A DNA stretch of 64,000 nucleotides, taken from NCBI RefSeq assembly GCF_000949385.2, contig NZ_JYKO02000001.1:3212648-3276647 (forward strand), given 5' to 3'. Position numbers and translations under genes: made by a program. The notes beneath the pieces were generated by a model. That model was not told the DNA's origin. It made no database searches and saw only the letters and a program-made list of their open reading frames with translations. The stretch is from Pseudomonas sp. LFM046. GTDB taxonomy: Bacteria; Pseudomonadota; Gammaproteobacteria; Pseudomonadales; Pseudomonadaceae. The stretch's first letter is position 1, and the number at the start of each line of letters is the position of its first letter. Below, piece after piece: positions 45,410 to 54,292 of this stretch.

Positions 45410-45718
45410 TATTGTTTCCTTATTCAGGCTATCGCAGTAATGCCTAACAAATGATTGGCCTAATCAAGTAGCGCCAAACATCCGTTGGTGAGTTCGATGT
45501 GAGTCAATCTACATAGGCCAATCTCATCTCCTCAAACGATTTATACAAAGGCAAATGCATCTAAAAAACTAATGCACGCATTTTGTTGTCCATGAAGGGG
45601 GCACTGCAGAAGCTGCGGGTTTCGATCGCGCTGGTACGACTGGAAAGGTTCGAGGGAGGGCGCTCCCGATGATCCGGGACATTTCACGGCTCGGAATCGC
45701 CAGCCAGATCCCGATGTT
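45410..45718. promoter_or_regulatory. Cluster promoter region with 10-bp inverted repeat pair
   Basis: This 309-bp A/T-richer gap holds the promoter of the oxygenase cluster. GATTGGCCTA (45453-45462) and TAGGCCAATC (45514-45523) are perfect 10-bp inverted arms with centres 61 bp apart, 44-114 bp upstream of the oxygenase start. Each is itself a partial TnGGCCnA dyad. No coding region is supported in this stretch. Confidence 0.5.
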
Positions 45719-46060
45719 TCAGGTCATGCTTTGGGCGCCGGCGGGGGCAATCTGCGCATCCTGGTCTGACTTGATGCCCCACACGCCAATGGCGCTGACG
45801 ATCTGGCCGCCCACCACCACCGGCACGCCACCTTCCAAGGCGGTAAGAAGCGGAGCCGAAAAGAATGCGTTGCGCCCACCGTTAACCATGTCCTCGTAGG
45901 TCTTGGATTCATGGCGACCTAGGGCGGAAGTGCGAGCTTTCTCGATGGCGATGTAGGCGCTAATCGGGGCGCACCCGTCCAAGCGCACCACGGCGACCGG
46001 CCACTGATGCTGCTCAGCCTCACTACGGGCTACAGCGAGGAAGCGGGTGACATCGCTCAT
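45719..46060 (-). CDS. GlcG/HbpS-family haem-binding-like protein, possibly with internal deletion
   Basis: A 113-aa protein of the GlcG/HbpS (DUF336) family. The C-terminal two thirds are typical: APISAYIAIEKARTSALG, SKTYEDMVNGGRNAFFSAP, LEGGVPVVVGGQIVSAIGVWG, and QDAQIAPAG. The strand pair before them is short: PVAVVRLDGC lacks about ten residues (the AVVD-GG-L-x3-R segment) usually found between VAVV and RLDG. An in-frame deletion is probable, so folding may be impaired. The start at 46060 is chosen because the upstream extension has no family character; no strong ribosome site is visible. Family members bind haem or small molecules. Confidence 0.7.
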   Translation of the reverse strand: MSDVTRFLAVARSEAEQHQWPVAVVRLDGCAPISAYIAIEKARTSALGRHESKTYEDMVNGGRNAFFSAPLLTALEGGVPVVVGGQIVSAIGVWGIKSDQDAQIAPAGAQSMT

Positions 46061-46696
46061 GTCGAGAGCGGTTTTGGTACGATGGCGCACCCCACCTGTA
46101 TCGGCACGTGCTCGACGCTGCACGGCGCGGATTCCATTGGCGGCCGTCCGTACTTGCCGGTCTGCAAGCACAGCTCTCGTAGGACTCGAGCGTCCGATCT
46201 TGCCATCTTCCTGAGCGGCAGCATTCGGCTGTGAAACAGTCATTTTCTACCGACCGCTCTTGGCCGGTTCCCGCCAGTTGCATCAGGCAGGAACCGGCCA
46301 AAAGCAGCCTCTTGAAAGCGGCAACCAGCGCCAATGGCTGGCATTTGCTATCGGCCGACCGAGGCCTGATTGGCTCGATACGATGCCTAACAGTAATCTA
46401 CTGTTGCAGCGATTTTTCTGGCCCGGGAAGACGCGAAGCTGTGAGCTGTTCAATGAGATGAGCAACTTGCGGAAAGGGCTGGGCAGAATCAAAGGCTGGA
46501 AGCTACCCAATGGGCTGGGTCTTGCAGATCTGCCTTCAGCTAGCTTCACTTCGAAGGCACACCGCAGTCGAAGGCTAATTACGACGTTCGGCGACATAAA
46601 GTCGACGCGGCTGCAGCAAACAACGCCAAGGCGGCGCTTGGTGCTACCGGGTGGTTAACCCCAGGGCGAAGAGCAATATACGAAAAGGATGTCGCA
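46061..46696. other. Long interval without a recognisable gene
   Basis: These 636 bp hold several short frames on both strands, none with recognisable protein character. The stretch is less G/C-rich than the flanking GGDEF gene and marks the right edge of the accessory block. It may contain degraded sequence. A Shine-Dalgarno-like AAAAGGATG precedes the GGDEF gene. Confidence 0.4.
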
Positions 46697-47617
46697 ATGC
46701 CCGAGCTACATGCCGATCCGAGCCTCATTCTCATCGTTGACGACAGCGTCGACACCATTCGTCTGCTGAGCGGCATGCTCAAGGACCAATGCCAGATCCT
46801 GTTCGCCACCAGCGGAGAAAAGGGCATTGGCTTGGCGCGATTGCATCAGCCGGCGCTGATTCTGCTGGATGTGGAGATGACCGGCTTGAACGGCTATGAG
46901 GTCTGCGCCGCGCTCAAAGCCGATCCAACCACCAAGGATTGCGCCGTCATCATCGTCACGGCGCATACCGGCATGGACAGCGAAATCAGGGCGCTGGAAG
47001 CCGGTGCCGTGGACTTCATCACCAAACCCTTCAATCCGCCGGTGGTGCGGGCACGTGTCCAGACCCACCTGCGTTTGCAGCAACACACGGCCATGATGCG
47101 CCAGCTCGCCAACCGTGATGGATTGACCGGGTTGTACAACCGTCGTTGTTTCGATGAAGCCTTGACGCAGGAATTCGAGCGGCACCGGCGGCAGTCGTTG
47201 CCATTGGCGCTGGCCCTGATCGACATTGACCATTTCAAGGCCTACAACGATCACTACGGTCACCCGCAGGGCGATGTCTGCCTGCAGCGTGTCGCCACAG
47301 CCATCGAAACTGCTGCCCGTCGCCCTGGTGAACTGGTTGCGCGCTATGGCGGCGAAGAGTTCGTCACCATCCTGCCGCACTGCGATGCCCATGACGCAAA
47401 AAAATTCGCCGAGCGGCTCTGTGAGGTCGTACGGAGTCTGCAGCTCGCCCATCGAACGTCCGAAACTGCCGAGCTGGTTACCATCAGCGTTGGCGTGGCT
47501 TCCCTGGTGCCGTCAGTGGAGAGCACCACGCTACAGCTGATTGCCTTGGCCGATCAGGCGCTCTACCAGGCGAAGGCCGCAGGCCGTAACCGCGCCACCG
47601 TAAGTACTCGGCCATGA
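46697..47617 (+). CDS. REC-GGDEF diguanylate cyclase response regulator
   Basis: A 306-aa PleD/WspR-type protein. The receiver domain (about 10-125) has VDD, the phospho-acceptor Asp in ILLDVEMTGLNGYE, T in VTAHTG and K in ITKPFNPP. The GGDEF domain (about 135-300) has RDGLTGLYNRRCFDE and the active-site loop GGEEF, so it should make c-di-GMP when phosphorylated. Its TGA overlaps a possible ATG of the following hybrid kinase by 4 nt. The pair is likely one signalling unit, with the kinase as phosphodonor. Confidence 0.94.
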   Translation: MPELHADPSLILIVDDSVDTIRLLSGMLKDQCQILFATSGEKGIGLARLHQPALILLDVEMTGLNGYEVCAALKADPTTKDCAVIIVTAHTGMDSEIRALEAGAVDFITKPFNPPVVRARVQTHLRLQQHTAMMRQLANRDGLTGLYNRRCFDEALTQEFERHRRQSLPLALALIDIDHFKAYNDHYGHPQGDVCLQRVATAIETAARRPGELVARYGGEEFVTILPHCDAHDAKKFAERLCEVVRSLQLAHRTSETAELVTISVGVASLVPSVESTTLQLIALADQALYQAKAAGRNRATVSTRP

Positions 47618-47646
47618 CTCCTGGCAAAAACGGAAAGGACCTTCCC

Positions 47647-50600
47647 ATGCGGCCTGGCGCCTTGCACCCGACCACCCCTGTACGCTGGCTGGGCGTCGTC
47701 CTGGCGCTTGCCGCCCTTTACTACGGCGCCGCCCGCCTGGGGCTGCTCCTGGCCTTCGCCCACACCAACGCATCGCCGGTCTGGCCGCCATCCGGCATTG
47801 CCTTCGCCGCGCTGCTGCTGTTCGGCTATCGCGTGTGGCCGGCGATTGCCATCGGTGCCTTTGCCGCCAACTTTGCCGTGTTCGCCGCCAATCAGGTCGC
47901 TGCCGACGGCACGGTGGTCGTCGCATCAATAAGCATTGCCGCCGGTAATACGCTTGAAGCCGTGCTCGGTTGTTACCTGTTGCGCACCTGGGTGAAATCC
48001 GGGCACTTCCTGGCGTCACCGCAAGCGGTCGCCCAATTCGTGCTGGTCACCCTGCTGATGTGCACGGTCAGCGCGGGTATTGGCACCAGCAGCCTGATCC
48101 TCAGCGGCATCGCGCCGGCGTCTGCGCAAACGATCGTCGCCACGACCTGGTGGCTGGGCGATACCACCGGCATCCTCATGCTGACGCCCTTGCTGCTCAG
48201 TTGGGACGCTCGATCCCGGGCAGCCGGAGCGAGGCGTTCCGTCCTCGAAATGGCGCTGTCGGTGGCAGGGCTGGCGGGGGTGCTGCTGGCCCTGTTCGGT
48301 CGGCGTTTCCCCAGCGACACCAGCAACCATGCATTGGTGTATCTGCTGTTGCCAGCCATCGCCTGGACCGCGTATCGCTACGGGGTACGCGGCGTGACGG
48401 CGGTGGTGTTGCTGGTGACCGGCAGCGCCGTCTGGAGCACGACCCAGGGCTTCGGCCCCTTTACCAGCGGCACGCTGCATGAGTCCCTGCTGACCCTGGA
48501 AATATTCATTGCACTCACCAGCGTCACCGGTCTGGTGCTGGCGGCTGATCTCGCTGAACGGTCCAGGAGCGCCCAGGGAGCGACGCTCGCTGTGACGTTT
48601 CGTCAAGTTCGCCCGTATTGGTTGGCGCTGGCCGTCAGCCTCAGCCTGACCGTGCTGGCCTGGCATTTCATGGCGTCACAGGCTGACGCTAATGCCTCGG
48701 CTCGGTTCGCGCACCTGGAAGACGATGTCAAACAGCGTATCGGCGAACGCCTGAAGGCCTACGAACAAGTGCTGCGCAGCGGCCAAGGGTTGTTCCGCGC
48801 GCCCCAGTCGGTCGAGCGTGACGAATGGCGGCAGTTCGTGCAGGCCCAGGATGTCGAACAAACCTATCCGGGTATCCAGGGCATCGGTTACGCGACGCAA
48901 TTCGCGCCTGAGCACAAGGCTGCGCTGGAGAGTCGTGTGCAGGCCGACGGCTTCCCCGATTTCCGGGTCTGGCCGCCCGGCGAGCGCGAGGAATACAGCT
49001 CGATCCTTTTCCTCGAACCGTTCAGCGGCCGGAATCTGCGGGCCTTTGGTTACGACATGCTGACCGAGTCGGTGCGCCGCGCTGCCATGACCCAGTCCAG
49101 GGATTCAGGCCGGGCCACCCTCTCGGGCAAGGTCAGGTTGGTGCAGGAAACGGAGAACGACGTACAGGTCGGCGCACTGCTGTATTTGCCGGTCTATCGC
49201 AACGGTTTGCCGATCGCGACGGTGGCCGAACGCCGCCTGGCACTGGAAGGCTATGTATACAGTGCGTTGCGGATCAACGATTTCATGGCGGGTACGCTTG
49301 GCACCGGCCCCGCTGAATATGCCTTGCAAATCTTTGATGGCGATGGGGACTCCGAGTCGACCCAGATGTACTCCCCGGGCTCGCTGTCGGCGCAGCAACA
49401 AGCCCAGTACCCCAATCCGCTCACCCACCAATCGACCATTACCCTGGCGGACCATCAATGGACCCTCAGATTCACGACGCTGCCAGCATTCGAAACGTCG
49501 ATCGACCGGCAGAAAGCGAATGTCATCCTGATCTGCGGCTCGCTCATCAGCCTGCTGCTGTTCTTTGTCGTGCGGAACCTGACCACCTTGCGCGAGGACG
49601 CTCGGGCGCTCGCGGAGAAATTGACCGTGGCGTTCACCGAGTCGGAGATCCGCTTCGGCACCCTGGTCGACGCTGCCAGTGAGTTCGCGATCATCGCCAC
49701 CGATGTCACCGGCACCATCAAGACGTTCAATACCGGGGCTGAGCGGATGCTGGGCTATCGCGCCGACGAGCTGGTCGATCAGCACCGGACCTCCGTACTG
49801 CATCTCAGCGAGGAGGTGGAGACCCGCGGCATCGAGTTGAGCCAGGAGCTGGGTTGTCCGATTGCAGGGTTCGAGGTGTTCGTAGCCAAGGCACGCCAGG
49901 GCCAGGCCGAAACGCACGAATGGACCTACGTGCGCAAAGATGGCTCACGACTCCCCGTTCAACTGACGGTCACCGCCGTGCGAAATTCGGCTGACGCCAT
50001 CGTGGGTTTCCTTGGCATTGGCAAGGACATCAGCCAGGAGCGGGAAGCGGCGCAGCAGCTACGCAACGCCAAGGAGCGTGCGGAGCTCGCCAGTCGCTCA
50101 AAGAGCGAATTCGTCGCCAGCATGAGCCACGAGATCCGCACACCGATGGGGGCGGTGCTGGGCATCGCCCAACTGCTGACGAACACCTCCCTGTCCGCCG
50201 ATCAGCGCAAGTACGTGCAGATGCTGCGGGGCGCTGGTGAGTCCTTGCTGGTCATTCTCAATGACGTACTGGACTTCTCCAAGCTGGAGGCCGGGCAACT
50301 GGCAATCAACCCCGCTCCGTTCCGCCTGGACAATGTGCTCAATGCGCTGGCCACCGTCATGTCGGTCAATGCTGCCCACAAGGACCTGGAGCTGGTGATC
50401 GGGGTCGAGCCCGACGTGCCGCAAGCCTGCATCGGCGATGCTCAGCGCTTGCAGCAGGTGTTGGTCAATCTGGTGGGCAACGCCATCAAGTTCACGGAGC
50501 GCGGCGAGGTCGCAGTACTCGTGCAGCGGGTGGGGGGCGACGCGGAAACGGTCACGCTGTGCTTCCGGGTGCGCGATACCGGCATCGGCATGACCGCCGA

Positions 50601-52329
50601 ACAAATGGAGCGCTTGTTCGCGCCATTCGCCCAGGCCGACAGCTCAATCGCGCGGCGCTTTGGGGGAACAGGGCTGGGTCTGGCGATTTCGAAACGCCTG
50701 GTGACCCTCATGGATGGCAGCATCAGCGTAGACAGCACGGTCAACTCCGGCAGTGAATTCCGCGTTGTGCTTCCGCTTCAGCTGCAATCGAGTCAGGCCA
50801 GCGAAGACGCTGCGCAACGCTCACGAACCAGCTTGGGCGATTTGCGCATTCTGGTCGTCGACGACAGCCCGACCAATCGAGAGTACCTGTGCAAGATGAT
50901 CGCCGGCTGGCACTGGCAAGTGGACGGTGTGGGGTCAGGTAAGCAGGCAGTGGAACTGGTGCGCAGGCTGCAACTGCGCAACGAGTTCTACGACCTGGTC
51001 ATAGCGGATTGGCAAATGCCCGAGATGGATGGCCTCAGTACCCTGCAGGCGATCCGTGCGCTGTTCCCCGCGCGCGCTCTACCCACGGTTGTCATGGTCA
51101 GTGCGTTCGCGCAGGGCCAACTGATGCAGTCACCCTCGGCGACCCTAGCCGATGCGGTGCTGATCAAACCTGTCACCAGTTCCAACCTCTTCGATACCCT
51201 GCTTGAAGCACTGGCAGCACGGACAGAGCTGCATATCGCTGAGCTCCCCGAGAGCGGCACCACGGGTTCAGCCAAACCCTTGCAGGGTGTGCGCCTGCTG
51301 CTGGTCGAAGACAATGCGCTGAATCAGGCAGTGGCCAAAGGCATGTTGGAGCACGCCGGCGCGACAGTGGAGGTCGCCGACAATGGTCAGCAGGCTGTCG
51401 ACAAATTGCGCGCCGATTCGCAGCGCTATCAGATGGTCCTGATGGACGTGCATATGCCGGTGCTGGATGGTTTCTCGGCGACTCGGGTGATTCGCCAGGA
51501 GTTGCAATTGAGTCTCCCCATACTCGCTATTTCCGCAGGCGTGTTGGACTACGAACGTGATCAGTGCGCAGCAGCAGGTATGGATGGTTTTATCGCCAAG
51601 CCCATTAACGTCGAGCAGATGCTGGAGACCATCCGTCAACATCTACCCACTGACATCCACACGACGCCTTCGCTCCCCCCTGTCCGGATGCCCGTGTCCT
51701 CGACGCTCCCGGAGGAAGTCGAAGAACTGGCGACCTTTGATGTCGGGCCGTTGATTGCCCTCAGCAAGAAGGATCATGCCTATCGCGCCACCCTCCTGGC
51801 ATTGGTCAAGGAAATGGTGGCCCACGGGCTAACGCCCATCGCCGAGGCGCAACGTGCCTGGGCGGAAGGGCAGCACCGTGACGCGGCGATATCGCTCCAC
51901 ACGCTACGGGGCTCCCTGGGCAGCCTGGGCGCACGGCGCTTTGCCGCGACCGCACTGCAACTGGAATCGGCCATTCGTGCCGGCAACCGCGCAGAGGCCG
52001 AGAAGTTGTTTCCCGTGATCACGGAGGACCTGGACGCCACGCTCACGGCTGCGAAAGCCTGGCTAGCCGGTCATGCCATCGCGGAGCCAGATGAGCATGC
52101 CCCTGCAGACTTCGCACCGATCAAGGTGTCTCGGTTTTACGACCTCCTGCAGCAACAGAATTTCGAGGCCTGCTCGCTCTACGGACGGATGCGACCGTCA
52201 TTGCTGGCTCAGTTGGGCAGTGAAAAGCTGACCGAGCTGGACCTGGCCATGGACCGCTTGGACTTCCACGCCGCCATCGTGGTTATTCAGCCCCTACTGG
52301 AAGGACAGCCTGACCCACGTCTCGCGTGA
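47647..52329 (+). CDS. Hybrid histidine kinase: MASE1-CHASE-PAS-HisKA-HATPase-REC-REC-Hpt
   Basis: A 1560-aa hybrid sensor. The N-terminal MASE1 membrane domain (about 15-310) has around eight TM helices. An extracytoplasmic CHASE domain (about 340-540) contains YPGIQGIGYATQF and YSSILFLEPFSGRN, followed by a TM, and a PAS domain spans about 665-790. HisKA has H828 in SMSHEIRTP. The ATPase has NLVGNAIKFTE, RDTGIGM and GGTGLGLAIS. REC1 has D1121, REC2 D1267 in LMDVHMP, and an Hpt domain has H1418 in HTLRGSLGSLG. This gives a full phosphorelay. ATG 47647 has AAGGA 7 nt upstream; an in-frame ATG at 47614 overlaps the GGDEF stop and is also possible. CHASE often binds small ligands such as cytokinin-like molecules; the ligand here is unknown. 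Confidence 0.93.
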   Translation: MRPGALHPTTPVRWLGVVLALAALYYGAARLGLLLAFAHTNASPVWPPSGIAFAALLLFGYRVWPAIAIGAFAANFAVFAANQVAADGTVVVASISIAAGNTLEAVLGCYLLRTWVKSGHFLASPQAVAQFVLVTLLMCTVSAGIGTSSLILSGIAPASAQTIVATTWWLGDTTGILMLTPLLLSWDARSRAAGARRSVLEMALSVAGLAGVLLALFGRRFPSDTSNHALVYLLLPAIAWTAYRYGVRGVTAVVLLVTGSAVWSTTQGFGPFTSGTLHESLLTLEIFIALTSVTGLVLAADLAERSRSAQGATLAVTFRQVRPYWLALAVSLSLTVLAWHFMASQADANASARFAHLEDDVKQRIGERLKAYEQVLRSGQGLFRAPQSVERDEWRQFVQAQDVEQTYPGIQGIGYATQFAPEHKAALESRVQADGFPDFRVWPPGEREEYSSILFLEPFSGRNLRAFGYDMLTESVRRAAMTQSRDSGRATLSGKVRLVQETENDVQVGALLYLPVYRNGLPIATVAERRLALEGYVYSALRINDFMAGTLGTGPAEYALQIFDGDGDSESTQMYSPGSLSAQQQAQYPNPLTHQSTITLADHQWTLRFTTLPAFETSIDRQKANVILICGSLISLLLFFVVRNLTTLREDARALAEKLTVAFTESEIRFGTLVDAASEFAIIATDVTGTIKTFNTGAERMLGYRADELVDQHRTSVLHLSEEVETRGIELSQELGCPIAGFEVFVAKARQGQAETHEWTYVRKDGSRLPVQLTVTAVRNSADAIVGFLGIGKDISQEREAAQQLRNAKERAELASRSKSEFVASMSHEIRTPMGAVLGIAQLLTNTSLSADQRKYVQMLRGAGESLLVILNDVLDFSKLEAGQLAINPAPFRLDNVLNALATVMSVNAAHKDLELVIGVEPDVPQACIGDAQRLQQVLVNLVGNAIKFTERGEVAVLVQRVGGDAETVTLCFRVRDTGIGMTAEQMERLFAPFAQADSSIARRFGGTGLGLAISKRLVTLMDGSISVDSTVNSGSEFRVVLPLQLQSSQASEDAAQRSRTSLGDLRILVVDDSPTNREYLCKMIAGWHWQVDGVGSGKQAVELVRRLQLRNEFYDLVIADWQMPEMDGLSTLQAIRALFPARALPTVVMVSAFAQGQLMQSPSATLADAVLIKPVTSSNLFDTLLEALAARTELHIAELPESGTTGSAKPLQGVRLLLVEDNALNQAVAKGMLEHAGATVEVADNGQQAVDKLRADSQRYQMVLMDVHMPVLDGFSATRVIRQELQLSLPILAISAGVLDYERDQCAAAGMDGFIAKPINVEQMLETIRQHLPTDIHTTPSLPPVRMPVSSTLPEEVEELATFDVGPLIALSKKDHAYRATLLALVKEMVAHGLTPIAEAQRAWAEGQHRDAAISLHTLRGSLGSLGARRFAATALQLESAIRAGNRAEAEKLFPVITEDLDATLTAAKAWLAGHAIAEPDEHAPADFAPIKVSRFYDLLQQQNFEACSLYGRMRPSLLAQLGSEKLTELDLAMDRLDFHAAIVVIQPLLEGQPDPRLA

Positions 52330-52485
52330 AATGGCCGGAAGCTGCCGTATGCCAGCGGCTGCAATCGGCCACCGGCAGTCGTTGAGCGTTGTTTCTGGCC
52401 GTTCTCTAAACTGGCATTGATGCGGATTGACTGCCTTCACCGGCGTCCGTTGATGACCGGCCAGGCGTCCAAACGGAGGCAAACG

Positions 52486-53148
52486 ATGACACGGGTTCGC
52501 GTTGAGGGCTTCACCATCTCGCTCGACGGATACGGAGCAGGTCCGCAGCAAGACATCGACAATCCGCTCGGCGTTGGCGGGACGGAGCTGCACCAGTGGC
52601 TGGTCCCGACCCGCACGTTCCAGCGGGCCTTGTTCGGCAACGACGACGGTACGACCGGGATTGACGATGATTTCGCCGCCCGTGGCTTTCAGAATGTCGG
52701 GGCCTGGATTCTTGGGAGGAACATGTTCGGGCCCATTCGTGGGAATTGGCCGGACACCGACTGGAAAGGCTGGTGGGGCGATAATCCGCCGTATCACGTG
52801 CCAGCCTTCATCCTGACCCATCACGCTCGTCCCTCCATCGAGATGGAAGGCGGCACGACGTTCCACTTCATAACAGGCGGCATTCGCGAGGCGCTCGACC
52901 GTGCACGCGAGGCCGCCGCCGGAATGGACGTGCGAATCGGCGGTGGGCCGGCCACCATCCGGCAGTACCTTCGTGAAGGCCTCATCGATGAACTGCACAT
53001 TGCTATCTCGCCGGTCCTGCTCGGCCGGGGAGAATCGCTGTTCGAAGGGCTGGACTTGCGGGCTCTGGGATACGAATGCGTTGAATTCGTCGCGTCGGAG
53101 AAAGCCACGCATGTCGTCCTCCGGCGCCAAGGGCACACGGCCGCCTAA
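52486..53148 (+). CDS. Dihydrofolate reductase-family protein (RibD C-terminal-like)
   Basis: A 220-aa protein of the DHFR/RibD reductase superfamily. Key segments are VEGFTISLDGYGAG, AWILGRNMFGPIRG, TGGIREALDRAREAAAGMDVRIGGGPATIRQYL and HIAISPVLLGRGESLF. This is the uncharacterised YyaP/YwjB-like group rather than FolA. The start at 52486 has GGAGG 6 nt upstream; the longer frame lacks support. It is a single-gene unit. The substrate is unknown. Confidence 0.88.
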   Translation: MTRVRVEGFTISLDGYGAGPQQDIDNPLGVGGTELHQWLVPTRTFQRALFGNDDGTTGIDDDFAARGFQNVGAWILGRNMFGPIRGNWPDTDWKGWWGDNPPYHVPAFILTHHARPSIEMEGGTTFHFITGGIREALDRAREAAAGMDVRIGGGPATIRQYLREGLIDELHIAISPVLLGRGESLFEGLDLRALGYECVEFVASEKATHVVLRRQGHTAA

Positions 53149-53341
53149 GACCGACCTCCCTGCGGGCGCCCTTCCCGGCTGGCGGGGAAACGAATGCCGG
53201 AGGGGGTTCGACTATGCTCAGGTGAACTGAATCTGCTTCGATCGCATCGCGCAGATCAGTTGTGGGCTGCCCGTGATGTCCCTGGAAGGGGCGCGTGGCA
53301 ACCCTCCAGCCACTCCAGATGCCTGTCGGAGGGGGGTCTTC

Positions 53342-53986
53342 TTGCGCAGCCTGCAATCGCTCGAAGCATTCCTCTGGAAGGTCGCGACCTGGCCCGTTTC
53401 CTTTTCGCGAACGCTCTGGCGAGTGCTACGCAACCCCATCGCCGTTTCGCTCTACACCCGACGACAGCTCGAGCAGCAGCCTGACCGGCGCTTCAGCGGC
53501 CTGCTCAGCCCACCGCTGATGCTGATCCTGTCCATCGTCCTTGCCCATTTCCTTGGCTTCGCCATACCGGATCGACCTTCGCCATGGGTTTCCGGCGAGT
53601 GGCTGACGCTGCTGGTGCGCAGCATCAGCTACGGCCTGTACGCGTTGATGCCGGCCATGGCCATGCTGCGGGTACGACGAGTCCGCGTAAGCCGCACCAG
53701 CCTGCGCGAGCCCTTCTACATCCAGTGCTACCTGGCCTCCCCGCTTTCCATCCTGCTGATCGGAGCCAACTTGCTGGCAGGCATCCAGGTAGCGCTGGCG
53801 ATGCTGCTCACCGCCCTCGCCTGCATCTGGTACTTGTTCTCGCAGATCGCCCTGCTGCGCCGGCTCCTGGACTTGCCCCTGCTGCCGGCCACCTTCATCG
53901 CCATATCCAGGTTCGTCGTCGCCACCCTGATCGTCCTGGCCCTGATGGATCTGCTGCGGTCCGCATCCCTTACGCATATCGGGTAA
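53342..53986 (+). CDS. Integral membrane protein (Yip1-like), TTG start
   Basis: A 214-aa membrane protein with five predicted TM helices (about 50-70, 85-110, 130-155, 155-175, 185-205). The first 45 residues include WPVSFSRTLWRVLRNPIAVSLYTRRQLEQQPDRRF, an amphipathic cytosolic region. The frame extends to a GTG/ATG at 53273, but no ribosome site lies there, while GGAGGGGGG sits 5 nt before TTG 53342. This makes the rare start the better choice. The layout resembles Yip1/permease-like proteins; no function is assigned. Confidence 0.7.
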   Translation: MRSLQSLEAFLWKVATWPVSFSRTLWRVLRNPIAVSLYTRRQLEQQPDRRFSGLLSPPLMLILSIVLAHFLGFAIPDRPSPWVSGEWLTLLVRSISYGLYALMPAMAMLRVRRVRVSRTSLREPFYIQCYLASPLSILLIGANLLAGIQVALAMLLTALACIWYLFSQIALLRRLLDLPLLPATFIAISRFVVATLIVLALMDLLRSASLTHIG

Positions 53987-54292
53987 CCAACGGAACGCCA
54001 TCCGATGAAGGCGGCTAATCAGCCGAATCCCACGCGCTAACGGCGTTGCTCCTGCCCCGCTCCGCCCATAGCCTCTGTCCCCGGCGCCTAAGAAACGCCC
54101 TAACCAGAGCGGTCCTCCGCACCCGACAGCCATGCGGCTTTTTTGTGCTCGCGGCATAATCGCGCCCGCAAAAACCTCTGCTCTGTCGGGAGTGGACTAA
54201 TACAAGACCCGAAAGGGAAATACGTCCGGCCCGTCTCTGGTGGGTTTCTTAGCTCCCGACTCCAACCACGCCCTAAGAAGCGACCAGAGGTA
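53987..54292. promoter_or_regulatory. Structured leader upstream of the BRO-N gene
   Basis: A 306-bp gap. CCCGACAG (54122-54129) pairs with CTGTCGGG (54183-54190), enclosing a GCGGCTTTTTT stretch and a GCGCCCGC segment. Such leaders with a short GC hairpin and T run, followed by TAATACAAGACCCG, are often found ahead of phage-type regulatory genes. It may be an attenuator or regulatory RNA. No separate gene is supported. Confidence 0.4.

Noticed and set aside
46260-46658. 132-aa plus-strand frame in the 636-bp gap
   Set aside because: No recognisable motif, no ribosome site, and overlapping frames on both strands look equally random.
54143-54292. N-terminal extension of the BRO-N protein
   Set aside because: The extension falls in a structured leader and has no family similarity. 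Good ribosome spacing exists only at the later ATGs.
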